Below are positions 50,001 to 61,739 of a stretch of 64,000 nucleotides of DNA, in pieces. The notes under the pieces were generated by a model. It ran no database searches and was not told the origin of the DNA. It saw nothing but the letters and a program-made list of their open reading frames with translations. The position numbers and the translations under genes are program-made. Source of the stretch: Allodiplogaster sudhausi (lineage: Eukaryota > Nematoda > Chromadorea > Rhabditida > Diplogasteridae). Location of the stretch: contig CALZFC010000042.1 in NCBI GenBank assembly GCA_945643635.1, forward strand, positions 1,587,501 to 1,651,500, written 5' to 3'. The first letter of the stretch is position 1. Every line of letters begins with the position of its first letter.

Positions 50001-53000
50001 GAAGTGCTGGTCGACTCAGTTGAGGTGGAGGTAGACTCCGTGGATGTGGATGTCGACGGTTCGGTAGACGTGCTTGTCGACTCCGTTGAAGTGCTGGTCG
50101 ACTCAGTTGAGGTCGAGCTAGACTCGGTGGAGGTGGATGTCGACGGTTCGGTAGACGTGCTTGTCGACTCCGTTGAAGTGCTGGTCGACTCAGTTGAGGT
50201 CGAAGTGGATTCGGTGGAAGTGCTGCTCGACTCAGTTGAGGTGGAGGTAGACTCCGTGGATGTGGATGTCGACGGTTCGGTAGACGTGCTTGTCGACTCC
50301 GTAGAAGTGCTGGTCGACTCAGTTGAGGTCGAGGTAGACTCGGTGGAGGTGGATGTCGACGGTTCGGTTGACGTGCTTGTCGACTCCGTTGAAGTGCTGG
50401 TCGACTCAGTTGAGGTCGAGCTAGACTCGGTGGAGGTGGATGTCGACGGTTCGGTAGACGTGCTTGTCGACTCCGTTGAAGTGCTGGTCGACTCAGTTGA
50501 GGTCGAAGTGGATTCGGTGGAAGTGCTGCTCGACTCAGTTGAGGTGGAGGTAGACTCCGTGGATGTGGATGTCGACGGTTCGGTAGACGTGCTTGTCGAC
50601 TCCGTTGAGATGCTGGTCGACTCAGTTGAGGTGGAGGTAGACTCGGTGGATGTAGATGTCGAAGGTTCCGTTGACGTGCTTGTCGACTCCGTTGAAGTGC
50701 TGGTCGACTCAGTCGAAGTCGAAGTGGATTCCGTGGAAGTGCTGCTCGACTCAGTTGAGGTGGAGGTAGACTCCGTGGATGTGGATGTCGACGGTTCGGT
50801 AGACGTGCTTGTCGACTCCGTTGAGATGCTGGTCGACTCAGTTGAGGTGGAGGTAGACTCGGTGGATGTAGATGTCGAAGGTTCCGTTGACGTGCTTGTC
50901 GACTCCGTTGAAGTGCTGGTCGACTCAGTCGAAGTCGAAGTGGATTCCGTGGAAGTGCTGCTCGACTCAGTTGAGGTGGAGGTAGACTCCGTGGATGTGG
51001 ATGTCGACGGTTCGGTAGACGTGCTTGTCGACTCCGTAGAAGTGCTGGTCGACTCAGCTGAGGTCGAGGTAGACTCGGTGGAGGTGGATGTCGACGGTTC
51101 GGTTGACGTGCTTGTCGACTCCGTTGAAGTGCTGGTCGACTCAGTCGAAGTCGAAGTGGATTCCGTGTTAGTGCTGGTCGACTCAGTTGAGGTGGAGGTA
51201 GACTCCGTGGATGTGGATGTCGACGGTTCGGTAGACGTGCTTGTCGACTCCGTTGAAGTGCTGGTCGACTCAGTTGAGGTCGAGCTAGACTCGGTGGAGG
51301 TGGATGTCGACGGTTCGGTAGACGTGCTTGTCGACTCCGTTGAAGTGCTGGTCGACTCAGTTGAGGTCGAAGTGGATTCGGTGGAGCTGGATGTCGACGG
51401 TTCGGTAGATGTGCTTGTCGACTCCGTTGAAGTGCTGGTCGATTCAGTTGAGGTGGAGGTAGACTCGGTGGAGGTGGATGTCGACGGTTCGGTTGACATG
51501 CTTGTCGACTCCGTTGAGGTGCTGGTCGACTCAGTTGAGGTGGAGGTAGACTCCGTGGATGTGGATGTCGACGGTTCGGTAGACGTGCTTGTCGACTCCG
51601 TTGAAGTGCTGGTCGACTCAGTTGAGGTCGAGGTAGACTCGGTGGAGGTGGATGTCGACGGTTCCGTTGACGTGCTTGTCGACTCCGTTGAAGTGCTGGT
51701 CGACTCAGTCGAAGTCGAAGTGAATTCCGTGGAAGTGCTGGTCGTCTCAGTTGAGGTGGAGGTAGACTCCGTGGATGTGGATGTCGACGGTTCGGTAGAC
51801 GTGCTTGTCGACTCCGTTGAAGTGCTGGTCGACTCAGTTGAGGTCGAGGTAGACTCAGTGGAGGTGGATGTCGGCGGTTCGGTTGACGAGCTTGTCGACT
51901 CCGTTGAAGTGCTGGTCGACTCAGTTGAGGTCGAAGTGGACTCCGTGGAAGTACTGGTCGACTCAGTTGAGGTCGAAGTGGATGCGGTGGAGGTGGATGT
52001 CGACGGTTCGGTAGACGTGCTTGTCGACTCCGTTGAAGTGCTGCTCGACTCAGTTGAGGTGGAGGTAGACTCCGTGGATGTGGATGTCGACGGTTCGGTA
52101 GACGTGCTTGTCGACTCCGTAGAAGTGCTGGTCGACTCAGTTGAGGTCGAGGTAGACTCGGTGGAGGTGGATGTCGACGGTTCGGTTGACGTGCTTGTCG
52201 ACTCCGTTGAAGTGCTGGTCGACTCAGTCGAAGTCGAAGTGGATTCCGTGGAAGTGCTGGTCGACTCAGTTGAGGTGGAGGTAGACTCCGTGGATGTGGA
52301 TGTCGACGGTTCGGTAGACGTGCTTGTCGACTCCGTAGAAGTGCTGCTCGACTCAGTTGAGGTGGAGGTAGACTCCGTGGATGTGGATGTCGACGGTTCG
52401 GTAGACGTGCTTGTCGACTCCGTAGAAGTGCTGGTCGACTCAGTTGAGGTCGAGGTAGACTCGGTGGAGGTGGATGTCGACGGTTCGGTAGACGTGCTTG
52501 TCGACTCCGTTGAAGTGCTGGTCGACTCAGTTGAGGTCGAAGTGGATTCGGTGGAGCTGGATGTCGACGGTTCGGTAGATGTGCTTGTCGACTCCGTTGA
52601 AGTGCTGGTCGATTCAGTTGAGGTGGAGGTAGACTCGGTGGAGGTGGATGTCGACGGTTCGGTTGACGTGCTTGTCGACTCCGTTGAGGTGCTGGTCGAC
52701 TCAGTTGAGGTGGAGGTAGACTCCGTGGATGTGGATGTCGACGGTTCGGTAGACGTGCTTGTCGACTCCGTTGAAGTGCTGGTCGACTCAGTTGAGGTCG
52801 AGGTAGACTCGGTGGAGGTGGATGTCGACGGTTCCGTTGACGTGCTTGTCGACTCCGTTGAAGTGCTGGTCGACTCAGTCGAAGTCGAAGTGAATTCCGT
52901 GGAAGTGCTGGTCGTCTCAGTTGAGGTGGAGGTAGACTCCGTGGATGTGGATGTCGACGGTTCGGTAGACGTGCTTGTCGACTCCGTTGAAGTGCTGGTC

Positions 53001-56000
53001 GACTCAGTTGAGGTCGAGGTAGACTCAGTGGAGGTGGATGTCGGCGGTTCGGTTGACGAGCTTGTCGACTCCGTTGAAGTGCTGGTCGACTCAGTTGAGG
53101 TCGAAGTGGACTCCGTGGAAGTACTCCTCAACTCAGTTGAGGTCGAAGTGGATTCGGTGGAGGTGGATGTCGACGGTTCGGTAGACGTGCTTGTCGACTC
53201 CGTTGAAGTGCTGCTCGACTCAGTTGAGGTGGAGGTAGACTCCGTGGATGTGGATGTCGACGGTTCGGTAGACGTGCTTGTCGACTCCGTAGAAGTGCTG
53301 GTCGACTCAGTTGAGGTCGAGGTAGACTCGGTGGAGGTGGATGTCGACGGTTCGGTTGACGTGCTTGTCGACTCCGTTGAAGTGCTGGTCGACTCAGTCG
53401 AAGTCGAAGTGGATTCCGTGGAAGTGCTGGTCGACTCAGTTGAGGTGGAGGTAGACTCCGTGGATGTGGATGTCGACGGTTCGGTAGACGTGCTTGTCGA
53501 CTCCGTTGAAGTGCTGGTCGACTCACTTGAGGTCGAGGTAGACTCGGTGGATGTGGATGTCGGCGGTTCGGTAGACGTGCTTGTCGACTCCGTTGAAGTG
53601 CTGGTTGACTCAGTTGAGGTCGAGGTAGACTCGGTGGAGGTGGATGTCGACGGTTCGGTGGACGTGCTTGACGACTCCGGTGAAGTGCTGGTCGATTCAG
53701 TTGAGGTGGAGGTAGACTCGGTGGAGGTGGATGTTGACGGTTCGGTAGACGTGCTTGTCGACTCCGTAGAAGTGCTGGTCGACTCAGTTGAGGTCGAGGT
53801 AGACTCGGTGGAGGTGGATGTCGACGGTTCGGTTGACGTGCTTGTCGACTCCGTTGAAGTGCTGGTTGACTCAGTTGAGGTCGAGGTAGACTCGGTGGAG
53901 GTGGATGTCGACGGTTCGGTGGACGTGCTTGATGACTCCGGTGAAGTGCTGGTCGATTCAGTTGAGGTGGAGGTAGACTCGGTGGAGGTGGATGTCGACG
54001 GTTCGGTGGACGTGCTTGACGACTCCGGTGAAGTGCTGGTCGATTCAGTTGAGGTGGAGGTAGACTCGGTGGAGGTGGATGTTGACGGTTCGGTAGACGT
54101 GCTTGTCGAATCCGTTGAAGTGCTGGTCGATTCAGTCGAAGTCGAAGTAGATTCCGTGGAAGTGCTGGTCGACTCAGTTGAGGTCGAGGTAGACTCGGTG
54201 GAGGTGGATGTCGACAGTTCGGTAGACGTGCTTGTCGACTCCGTTGAAGTGCTGGTCGACTCAGTTGAGGTCGAAGTGGATTCGGCGGAGGTGGATGTCG
54301 ACGGTTCGGTAGACGTGCTTGTCGACTCCGGTGAAGTGCTGGTCGACTCAGTCGAAGTCGAAGAGGATTCGGTGGAAGTGGATGTCGACGGTTCAGTAGA
54401 CGTGCTTGTCGACTCCGTTGAAGTGCTGGTCGACTCAGTCGAAGTCGAAGTGGATTCCGTGGAAGTGCTGGTCGACTCAGTTGAGGTGGAGGTAGACTCC
54501 GTGGATGTGGATGTCGACGGTTCGGTAGACGTGCTTGTCGACTCCGTTGAAGTGCTGGTTGACTCAGTTGAGGTCGAGGTAGACTCGGTGGAGGTGGATG
54601 TCGACGGTTCGGTGGACGTGCTGGACGACTCCGTTGAAGTGCTGGTCGACTCAGTTGAGGTCGAGGTAGACTCGGTGGCGGTGGATGTCGACGGTTCCGT
54701 TGACGTGCTTGTTGACTCCGTTGAAGTGCTGGTCGACTCAGTCGAAGTCGAAGTGGATTCCGTGGAAGTGCTGGTCGACTCAGTTGAGGTGGAGGTAGAC
54801 TCCGCGGATGTGGATGTCGACGGTTCGGTAGACGTGCTTGTCGACTCCGTTGAAGTGCTAGTAGACTCAGTTGAGGTCGAGGTAGAATCGGTGGAGGTGG
54901 ATGTCGACGGTTCGGTTGACGTGCTTGTCGACTCCGTTGAAGTGCTGGTCGACTCAGTTGAGGTCGAGGTAGACTCGGCGGAGGTGGATGTCGACGGTTC
55001 GGTAGACGTGCTTGTCGACTCCGTTGAGGTGCTGGTCGACTCAGTTGAGGTCGAGCTAGACTCGGTGGAGGTGGATGTCGACGGTTCAGTAGACGTGCTT
55101 GTCGACTCCGTTGAAGTGCTGGTCGACTCAGTCGAAGTCGAAGTGGATTCCGTGGAAGTGCTGGTCGACTCAGTTGAGGTGGAGGTAGACTCCGTGGATG
55201 TGGATGTCGACGGTTCGGTAGACGTGCTTGTCGACTCCGTTGAAGTGCTGGTCGACTCAGTTGAGGTCGAGGTAGACTCGGTGGAGGTGGATGTCGACGG
55301 TTCCGTTGACGTGCTTGTCGACTCCGTTGAAGTGCTGGTCGACTCAGTCGAAGTCGAAGTGAATTCCGTGGAAGTGCTGGTCGTCTCAGTTGAGGTGGAG
55401 GTAGACTCCGTGGATGTGGATGTCGATGGTTCGGTAGACGTGCTTGTCGACTCCGTTGAAGTGCTGGTCGACTCAGTTGAGGTCGAGGTAGACTCGGTGG
55501 ATGTGGATGTCGGCGGTTCGGTAGACGTGCTTGTCGACTCCGTTGAAGTGCTGGTTGACTCAGTTGAGGTCGAGGTAGACTCGGTGGAGGTGGATGTCGA
55601 CGGTTCGGTGGACGTGCTTGACGACTCCGTTGAAGTGCTGGTCGACTCAGTTGAGGTCGAGGTAGACTCGGTGGCGGTGGATGTCGACGGTTCCGTTGAC
55701 GTGCTTGTTGACTCCGTTGAAGTGCTGGTCGACTCAGTCGAAGTCGAAGTGGATTCCGTGGAAGTGCTGGTCGACTCAGTTGAGGTGGAGGTAGACTCCG
55801 CGGATGTGGATGTCGACGGTTCGGTAGACGTGCTTGTCGACTCCGTTGAAGTGCTAGTCGACTCAGTTGAGGTCGAGGTAGAATCGGTGGAGGTGGATGT
55901 TGACGGTTCGGTTGACGTGCTTGTCGACTCCGTTGAAGTGCTGGTCGACTCAGTTGAGGTCGAGGTGGACTCGGCGGAGGTGGATGTCGACGGTTCGGTA

Positions 56001-59000
56001 GACGTGCTTGTCGACTCCCTAGAGGTGCTGGTCGACTCAGTTGAGGTCGAGCTAGACTCGGTGGAGGTGGATGTCGACGGTTCGGTAGACGTGCTTGTCG
56101 AATCTGTTGAAGTGCTGGTCGACTCAGTCGAAGTCGAAGTAGATTCCGTGGAAGTGCTGGTCGACTCAGTTGAGGTCGAGGTAGACTCGGTGGAGGTGGA
56201 TGTCGACGGTTCGGTAGACGTGCTTGTCGAATCTGTTGAAGTGCTGGTCGACTCAGTCGAAGTCGAAGTAGATTCCGTGGAAGTGCTGGTCGACTCAGTT
56301 GAGGTCGAGGTAGACTCGGTGGAGGTGGATGTCGACGGTTCGGTAGACGTGCTTGTCGACTCCGTTGAGGTGCTGGTCGACTCAGTTGAGGTCGAGGTAG
56401 ACTTGGTGGAGGTGGATGTCGACGGTTCGGTTGACGTGCTTGTCGACTCCGTTGAAGTGCTGGTCGACTCAGTTGAGGTGGAGGTAGACTCCGTGGAAGT
56501 AGATGTCGACGGTTCAGTAGACGTGCTTGTCGACTCCGTTGAAGTGCTGGTCGACTCAGTCGAAGTCGAAGAGGATTCGGTGGAAGTGGATGTCGACGGT
56601 TCAGTAGACGTGCTTGTCGACTCCGTTGAAGTGCTGGTCGACTCAGTCGAAGTCGAAGTGGATTCCGTGGAAGTGCGGGTCGACTCAGTTGAGGTGGAGG
56701 TAGACTCCGTGGATGTGGATGTCGACGGTTCGGTAGATGTGCTTGTCGACTCCGTTGAAGTGCTGGTCGACTCAGTTGAGGTCGAGGTAGACTCGGTGGA
56801 GGTGGATGTCGACGGTTCCGTTGACGTGCTTGTCGACTCCGTTGAAGTGCTGGTCGACTCAGTCGAAGTCGAAGTGGATTCCGTGGAAGTGCTGGTCGAC
56901 TCAGTTGAGGTGGAGGTAGACTCCGTGGATGTGGATGTCGACGGTTCGGTAGACGTGCTTGTCGACTCCGTTGAAGTGCTGGTCGATTCAGTTGAGGTCG
57001 AGGTAGACTCGGTGGATGTGGATGTCGGCGGTTCGGTAGACGTGCTTGTCGACTCCGTTGAAGTGCTGGTTGACTCAGTTGAGGTCGGGGTAGACTCGGT
57101 GGAGATGGATGTCGACGGTTCGGTGGACGTGCTTGACGACTCCGTTGAAGTGCTGGTCGACTCAGTTGAGGTCGAGGTAGACTCGGTGGCGGTGGATGTC
57201 GACGGTTCCGTTGACGTGCTTGTTGACTCCGTTGAAGTGCTGGTCGACTCAGTCGAAGTCGAAGTGGATTCCGTGGAAGTGCTGGTCGACTCAGTTGAGG
57301 TGGAGGTAGACTCCGCGGATGTGGATCTCGACGGTTCGGTAGACGTGCTTGTCGACTCCGTTGAAGTGCTGGTCGCCTCAGTTGAGGTCGAGGTAGAATC
57401 GGTGGAGGTGGATGTCGACGGTTCGGTTGACGTGCTTGTCGACTCCGTTGAAATGCTGGTCGACTCAGTTGAGGTCGAGGTAGGCTCGGTGGAGGTGGAT
57501 GTCGACTGTTCCGTTGACGTGATTGTCGACTCCGTTGAAGTGCTGGTCGACTCAGTTGAGGTCGAGGTAGACTCGGTGGAGGTGGATGTCGACGGTTCGG
57601 TGGACGTGCTTGTCGACTCCGTTGAAGTGCTGGTCGACTCAGTTGAGGTCGAGGTAGACTCGGTGGAGGTGGATGTCGACGGTTCGGTTGACTTGCTTGT
57701 CGACTCCGTTGAAGTGCTGGTCGACTCAGTCGAAGTCGAAGTGGATTCCGTGGAAGTGCTGGTCGACTCAGTTGAAGTCGAGGTAGGCTCGGTGGAGGTG
57801 GATGTCGACGGTTCCGTTGACGTGATTGTCGACTCCGTTGAAGTGCTGGTCGACTCAGTCGAAGTCGAAGTGGATTCCGTGGAAGTGCTGGTCGACTCAG
57901 TTGAGGTCGAGGTAGACTCGGTGGAGGTGGATGTCAACGGTTCGGTTGACGTGCTTATCGACTCCGTTGAGGTGCTGGTCGACTCAGTTGAGGTCGAGGT
58001 AGACTCGGTGGAGGTGGATGTCGACGGTTCCGTTGACGTGCTTGTCGACTCCGTTGAAGTGCTGGTCGACTCAGTTGAGGTCGAGGTAGACTCGGTGGAG
58101 GTGGATGTCGACGGTTCGGTGGACGTGCTTGTCGACTCCGTTGAAGTGCTGGCCGACTCAGTTGAGGTCGAGGTAGACTCGGTGGAGGTGGATGTCGACG
58201 GTTCGGTTGACGTGCTTGTCGACTCCGTTGAAGTGCTGGTCGACTCAGTTGAGGTCGAGGTAGACTCGGTGGAGGTGGATGTCAACGGTTCGGTTGACGT
58301 GCTTGTCGACTCCGTTGAGGTGCTGGTCGACTCAGTTGAGGTCGAGGTAGACTCGGTGGAGGTGGATGTCGACGGTTCCGTTGACGTGCTTGTCGACTCC
58401 GTTGAAGTGCTGGTCGACTCAGTTGAGGTCGAGGTAGACTCGGTGGAGGTGGATGTCGACGGTTCGGTGGACGTGCTTGTCGACTCCGTTGAAGTGCTGG
58501 TCGACTCAGTTGAGGTCGAGGTAGACTCGGTGGAGGTGGATGTCGACGGTTCGGTTGACGTGCTTGTCGACTCCGTGGAAGTGCTGGTTGACTCAGTTGA
58601 GGTCGAGGTAGACTCGGTGGAGGTGGATGTCGACGGTTCGGTTGACGTGCTTGTCGACTCCGTTGAAGTGCTGGTCGACTCAGTTGAAGTGGAGGTAGAC
58701 TCCGTGGATGTGGATGTCGACGGTTCGGTAGACGTGCTTGTCGACTCCGTTGAAGTGCTGGTCGACTCAGTTGAGGTGGAGGTAGACTCCGTGGATGTGG
58801 ATGTCGACGGTTCGGTAGACGTTCTTGTCGACTCCGTTGAAGTGCTGGTCGTCTCAGTTGAGGTCGAGGTAGACTCGGTGGAGGTGGATGTCGACGGTTC
58901 GGTTGGCGTGCTTGTCGACTCCGTTGAAGTGCTGGTCGACTCAGTCGAAGTCGAAGTGGATTCCGTGGAAGTGCTGATCGACTCAGTTGAGGTGGAGGTA

Positions 59001-60276
59001 GACTCCGTGGATGTGGATGTCGACGGTTCGGTAGACGTGCTTGTCGACTCCGTTGAAGTGATTGTCGACTCAGTTGAGGTCGAGGTAGACTCGGTGGAAG
59101 TGCTGGTCGACTCAGTTGAGGTCGAGGTAGACTCGGTAGAGGTAGATGTCGACGGTTCGGTTGACGTGCTTGTCGACTCCGTTGAGGTGCTGGTCGACTC
59201 AGTTGAGGTCGAGGTAGACTCGGTGGAGGTGGATGTCGACGGTTCCGTTGACGTGCTTGTCGACTCCATTGAAGTGCTGGTCGACTCAGTTGAGGTCGAG
59301 GTAGACTCGGTGGAGGTGGATGTCGACGGTTCCGTTGACGTGCTTGTCGACTCCATTGAAGTGCTGGTCGACTCAGTTGAGGTCGAGGTAGACTCGGTGG
59401 TGGTGGATGTCGACTGTTCCGTTGACGTGCTTGTCGAATCCGTTGAAGTGCTGGTCGACTCAGTCGAAGTCGAAGTAGATTCCGTGGAAGTGCTGGTCGA
59501 CTCAGTTGAGGTCGAGGTAGACTCGGTGGAGGTGGATGTCGACGGTTCCGTTGACGTGCTTGTCGACTCCGTTGAAGTGCTGGTCGACTCAGTCGAAGTC
59601 GAAGTGGATTCCGTGGAAGTGCTGGTCGACTCAGTTGAGGTGGAGGTAGACTCCGTGGATGTGGATGTCGACGGTTCCATAGACGTGCTTGTCGACTCCG
59701 TTGAAGTGCTGGTCAACTCAGTCGAAGTCGAAGTGGATTCCGTGGAAGTGCTGGTCGACTCAGTTGAGGTCGAGGTAGACTCGGTGGAGGTGGATGTCGA
59801 CGGTTCGGTTGACGTGCTTGTCGACTCCGTTGAGGTGCTGGTCGACTCAGTTGAGGTCGAGGAAGACTCGGTGGAGGTGGATGTCGACGGTTCCGTTGAC
59901 GTGCTTGTCGACTCCGTTGAAGTGCTGGTCGACTCAGTCGAAGTCGAAGTGGATTCCGTGGAAGTGCTGGTCGACTCAGTTGAGGTCGAGGTAGACTCAG
60001 TAGAGGTGGAGGTCGACGGTTCGGTAGACGTGCTTGTCGACTCCGTTGAAGTGCTGGTCGACTCAGTTGAGGTCGAGGTAGACTCGGTGGAGGTGGATGT
60101 CGACGGTTCGGTTGACGTGCTTGTCGACTCCGTTGAAGTGCTGGTCGACTCAGTTGAAGTGGAGGTTGACTCTGTGGATGTGGATGTCGACGGTTCAGTA
60201 GAAGTGCTTGTCGACTCCGTTGAAGTGCTGGTCGACTCAGTCGAGGTTGTCGATTCCGTCGATGTACTTGTTGATT
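47089..60276 (-). CDS. Gene B: giant mucin-like Ser/Thr-repeat protein with seven C-terminal ShKT domains (5' end not found)
   Basis: The first visible exon, 60276-48736 (11,541 nt, about 3,846 codons), has no stop and encodes almost only Ser, Thr, Glu and some Pro (heptad TSTSTES). It ends at TCTCCAG|GTGCC in phase 1 and joins seven ShKT exons, all entered in phase 1: 48683-48531, 48383-48231, 48073-47921, 47842-47696, 47625-47479, 47396-47253, 47198-47089 (TGA). Each has the six-Cys pattern ending TEQCPxTCNRCG and a short Thr/Pro linker. ShKT domains occur widely in nematode secreted and surface proteins; the array should be extensively O-glycosylated. No signal peptide was found within 60277-61739, so the N-terminus is missing. 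Odd points: a GC donor after the first ShKT exon (CCAG|GCAAAT, where the next exon has CCAG|GTAAAT), and no AG acceptor before the fourth. The strand choice rests on splice-phase continuity with the ShKT exons. Confidence 0.85.
48757..60270 (-). repeat. 11.5-kb coding minisatellite, 21-nt unit
   Basis: About 550 copies of a 21-nt unit encoding TSTSTES on the minus strand. Higher-order structure is clear: three heptads plus an octad TSTSTEPS form an 87-nt (29-residue) block, and five heptads plus the octad form a 129-nt (43-residue) block; the two lengths alternate. Copies differ mostly at third codon positions (GAA/GAG, TCC/TCT, ACT/ACC). Some multi-block segments recur nearly unchanged (for example around 49200-49560 and 49560-49860, or 51340-52000 and 52480-53140), pointing to recent expansion in large steps. 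Array length in an assembly may be unreliable. Confidence 0.95.
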
Positions 60277-61739
60277 CTTTAAGCGGAGGAAAAATTAGTA
60301 ACTTCCATATGGTTTTTTCTTCTATCAGTTATACTGATTTAGTGACTCAAATTTAACATTTTAAATGGCCATGCATGCGCGGTAACAATAATGCGGACAC
60401 AACAACATAACAACAAGTTAGCTAAACAGTGCTTGACTACGACACAAGAGGCAATCAACAGCAATATATAATGTTGAGAGATCCATCTGATGCCGACCAG
60501 TCTTGTGAACATATCTGTAATTATTTGTTATCAAGAGTACAATCAAAATTCTAAGGTCGCGTTAATGCTTGATAAATGTGTACCTTGTGGTCGCAAACAT
60601 CTTGAAAGGCAAACTGATATTGTTAGTTTTCTCTGAGTATAGACTAGCGCAGCGTCGCGGACGAACGAATGATGCTGGATTGAAAACGACAGCTCTCCCC
60701 TGATATATGTAGGCTTGATACACCGATGATGGGAGTGGCCTCCTGCCTATGGCAATGCTTGTACAGCTGGATGCCTTAGCCAACATATGAACGACTCGCA
60801 TTCGGATGTTTCTTTTGCTGTAATTGAACATCGATCGATGTTTGCCACGTTGGAAATGCATGTCTTGTTCTGTAAGTCTTTGTCCATCACATCAAGATAA
60901 TTATTCATTTTTAACTAATGTTTTCAAAAACGCACTTTCACTGCACGATATTTTTATTGTAAACCGAAATGGCAAGTATATAGCTAGAGCCAACTTCAAT
61001 TTGACACCTGTGTTCATTCAACATAAGAGTGTTCTAAGTATTTTTTATTTTGATACCATTTATTCATCACAGGCCAGACATAGAACGTTTTAAGAATGAA
61101 TATCTCTAAAATAAGAAGTATCGTTCGATAAAACTATTACGTAATTATATTAAGAAAGCTTTGGTTAGCTAATGCAGTCAAACGCTTAATTTATATAGGT
61201 GAGTACAGTAAAGTCATCAGAAAGATTTTTCGTAAGAAATCGTGCATTAAATGAATTGTATCATGTAGTATTACTTTTGCTGTCATTGTTTTATACGAAT
61301 TGGACATTCAGCAAGCAGAAAATTAGGCTTATTGATAGGTAGACACCTTTATTATGCATACATATATGTAGACAAAAGATGAAATATTTTTAGCTAAGAT
61401 TGAGAATCATCGTGAATGGATGGCTCTGTAATGCAGACTGACCTAGCACATTGTGTGAATGAAGAAAGAGAATCGTATGCAAGCCGATTCTTTGAATGAT
61501 GTACCTCTTTTCGGGAGCAAAAAGCTGTAGTAAACAATATCATCACTATGATATTCAAAATGGTTTCTACAGAGAAGATTAGAAGTCGATAACGAAATAT
61601 GACAAATTTTTACAAACATGAATTTGGCGACATAATTTTTAATGGACATCTAACAGTGCATCCATGGCACATTATTTACGAGCGGACACATCGCAAAGGC
61701 AGCGTCAATATCAATTAAGTGTGCGCGGCGGCATAAGCC
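60277..61739. other. Spacer between gene B's giant exon and gene A
   Basis: Should contain the missing 5' exon(s) and promoter of gene B. The only sizeable ATG-started minus frame (60861 to 60562, 99 codons) has no signal peptide or domain and is not called. Otherwise AT-rich with nothing recognised. Confidence 0.4.

Noticed and set aside
53128..53526. Out-of-frame Arg/Pro/Leu-rich ORF within the array (minus)
   Set aside because: A frame shadow of the 21-nt repeat, open only because the repeat has no stop in that phase over that stretch.
48757..60270. CRISPR-like array
   Set aside because: Units are contiguous 21-nt coding repeats without unique spacers in a eukaryotic intron-exon context.
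48720..60356. Plus-strand 3,878-codon ORF (Val/Asp/Glu/Ser repeats) as the real gene
   Set aside because: It has no domain or splice connection, while the minus reading joins seven ShKT exons in phase and matches the array of gene C. Its openness follows from the repeat's register.
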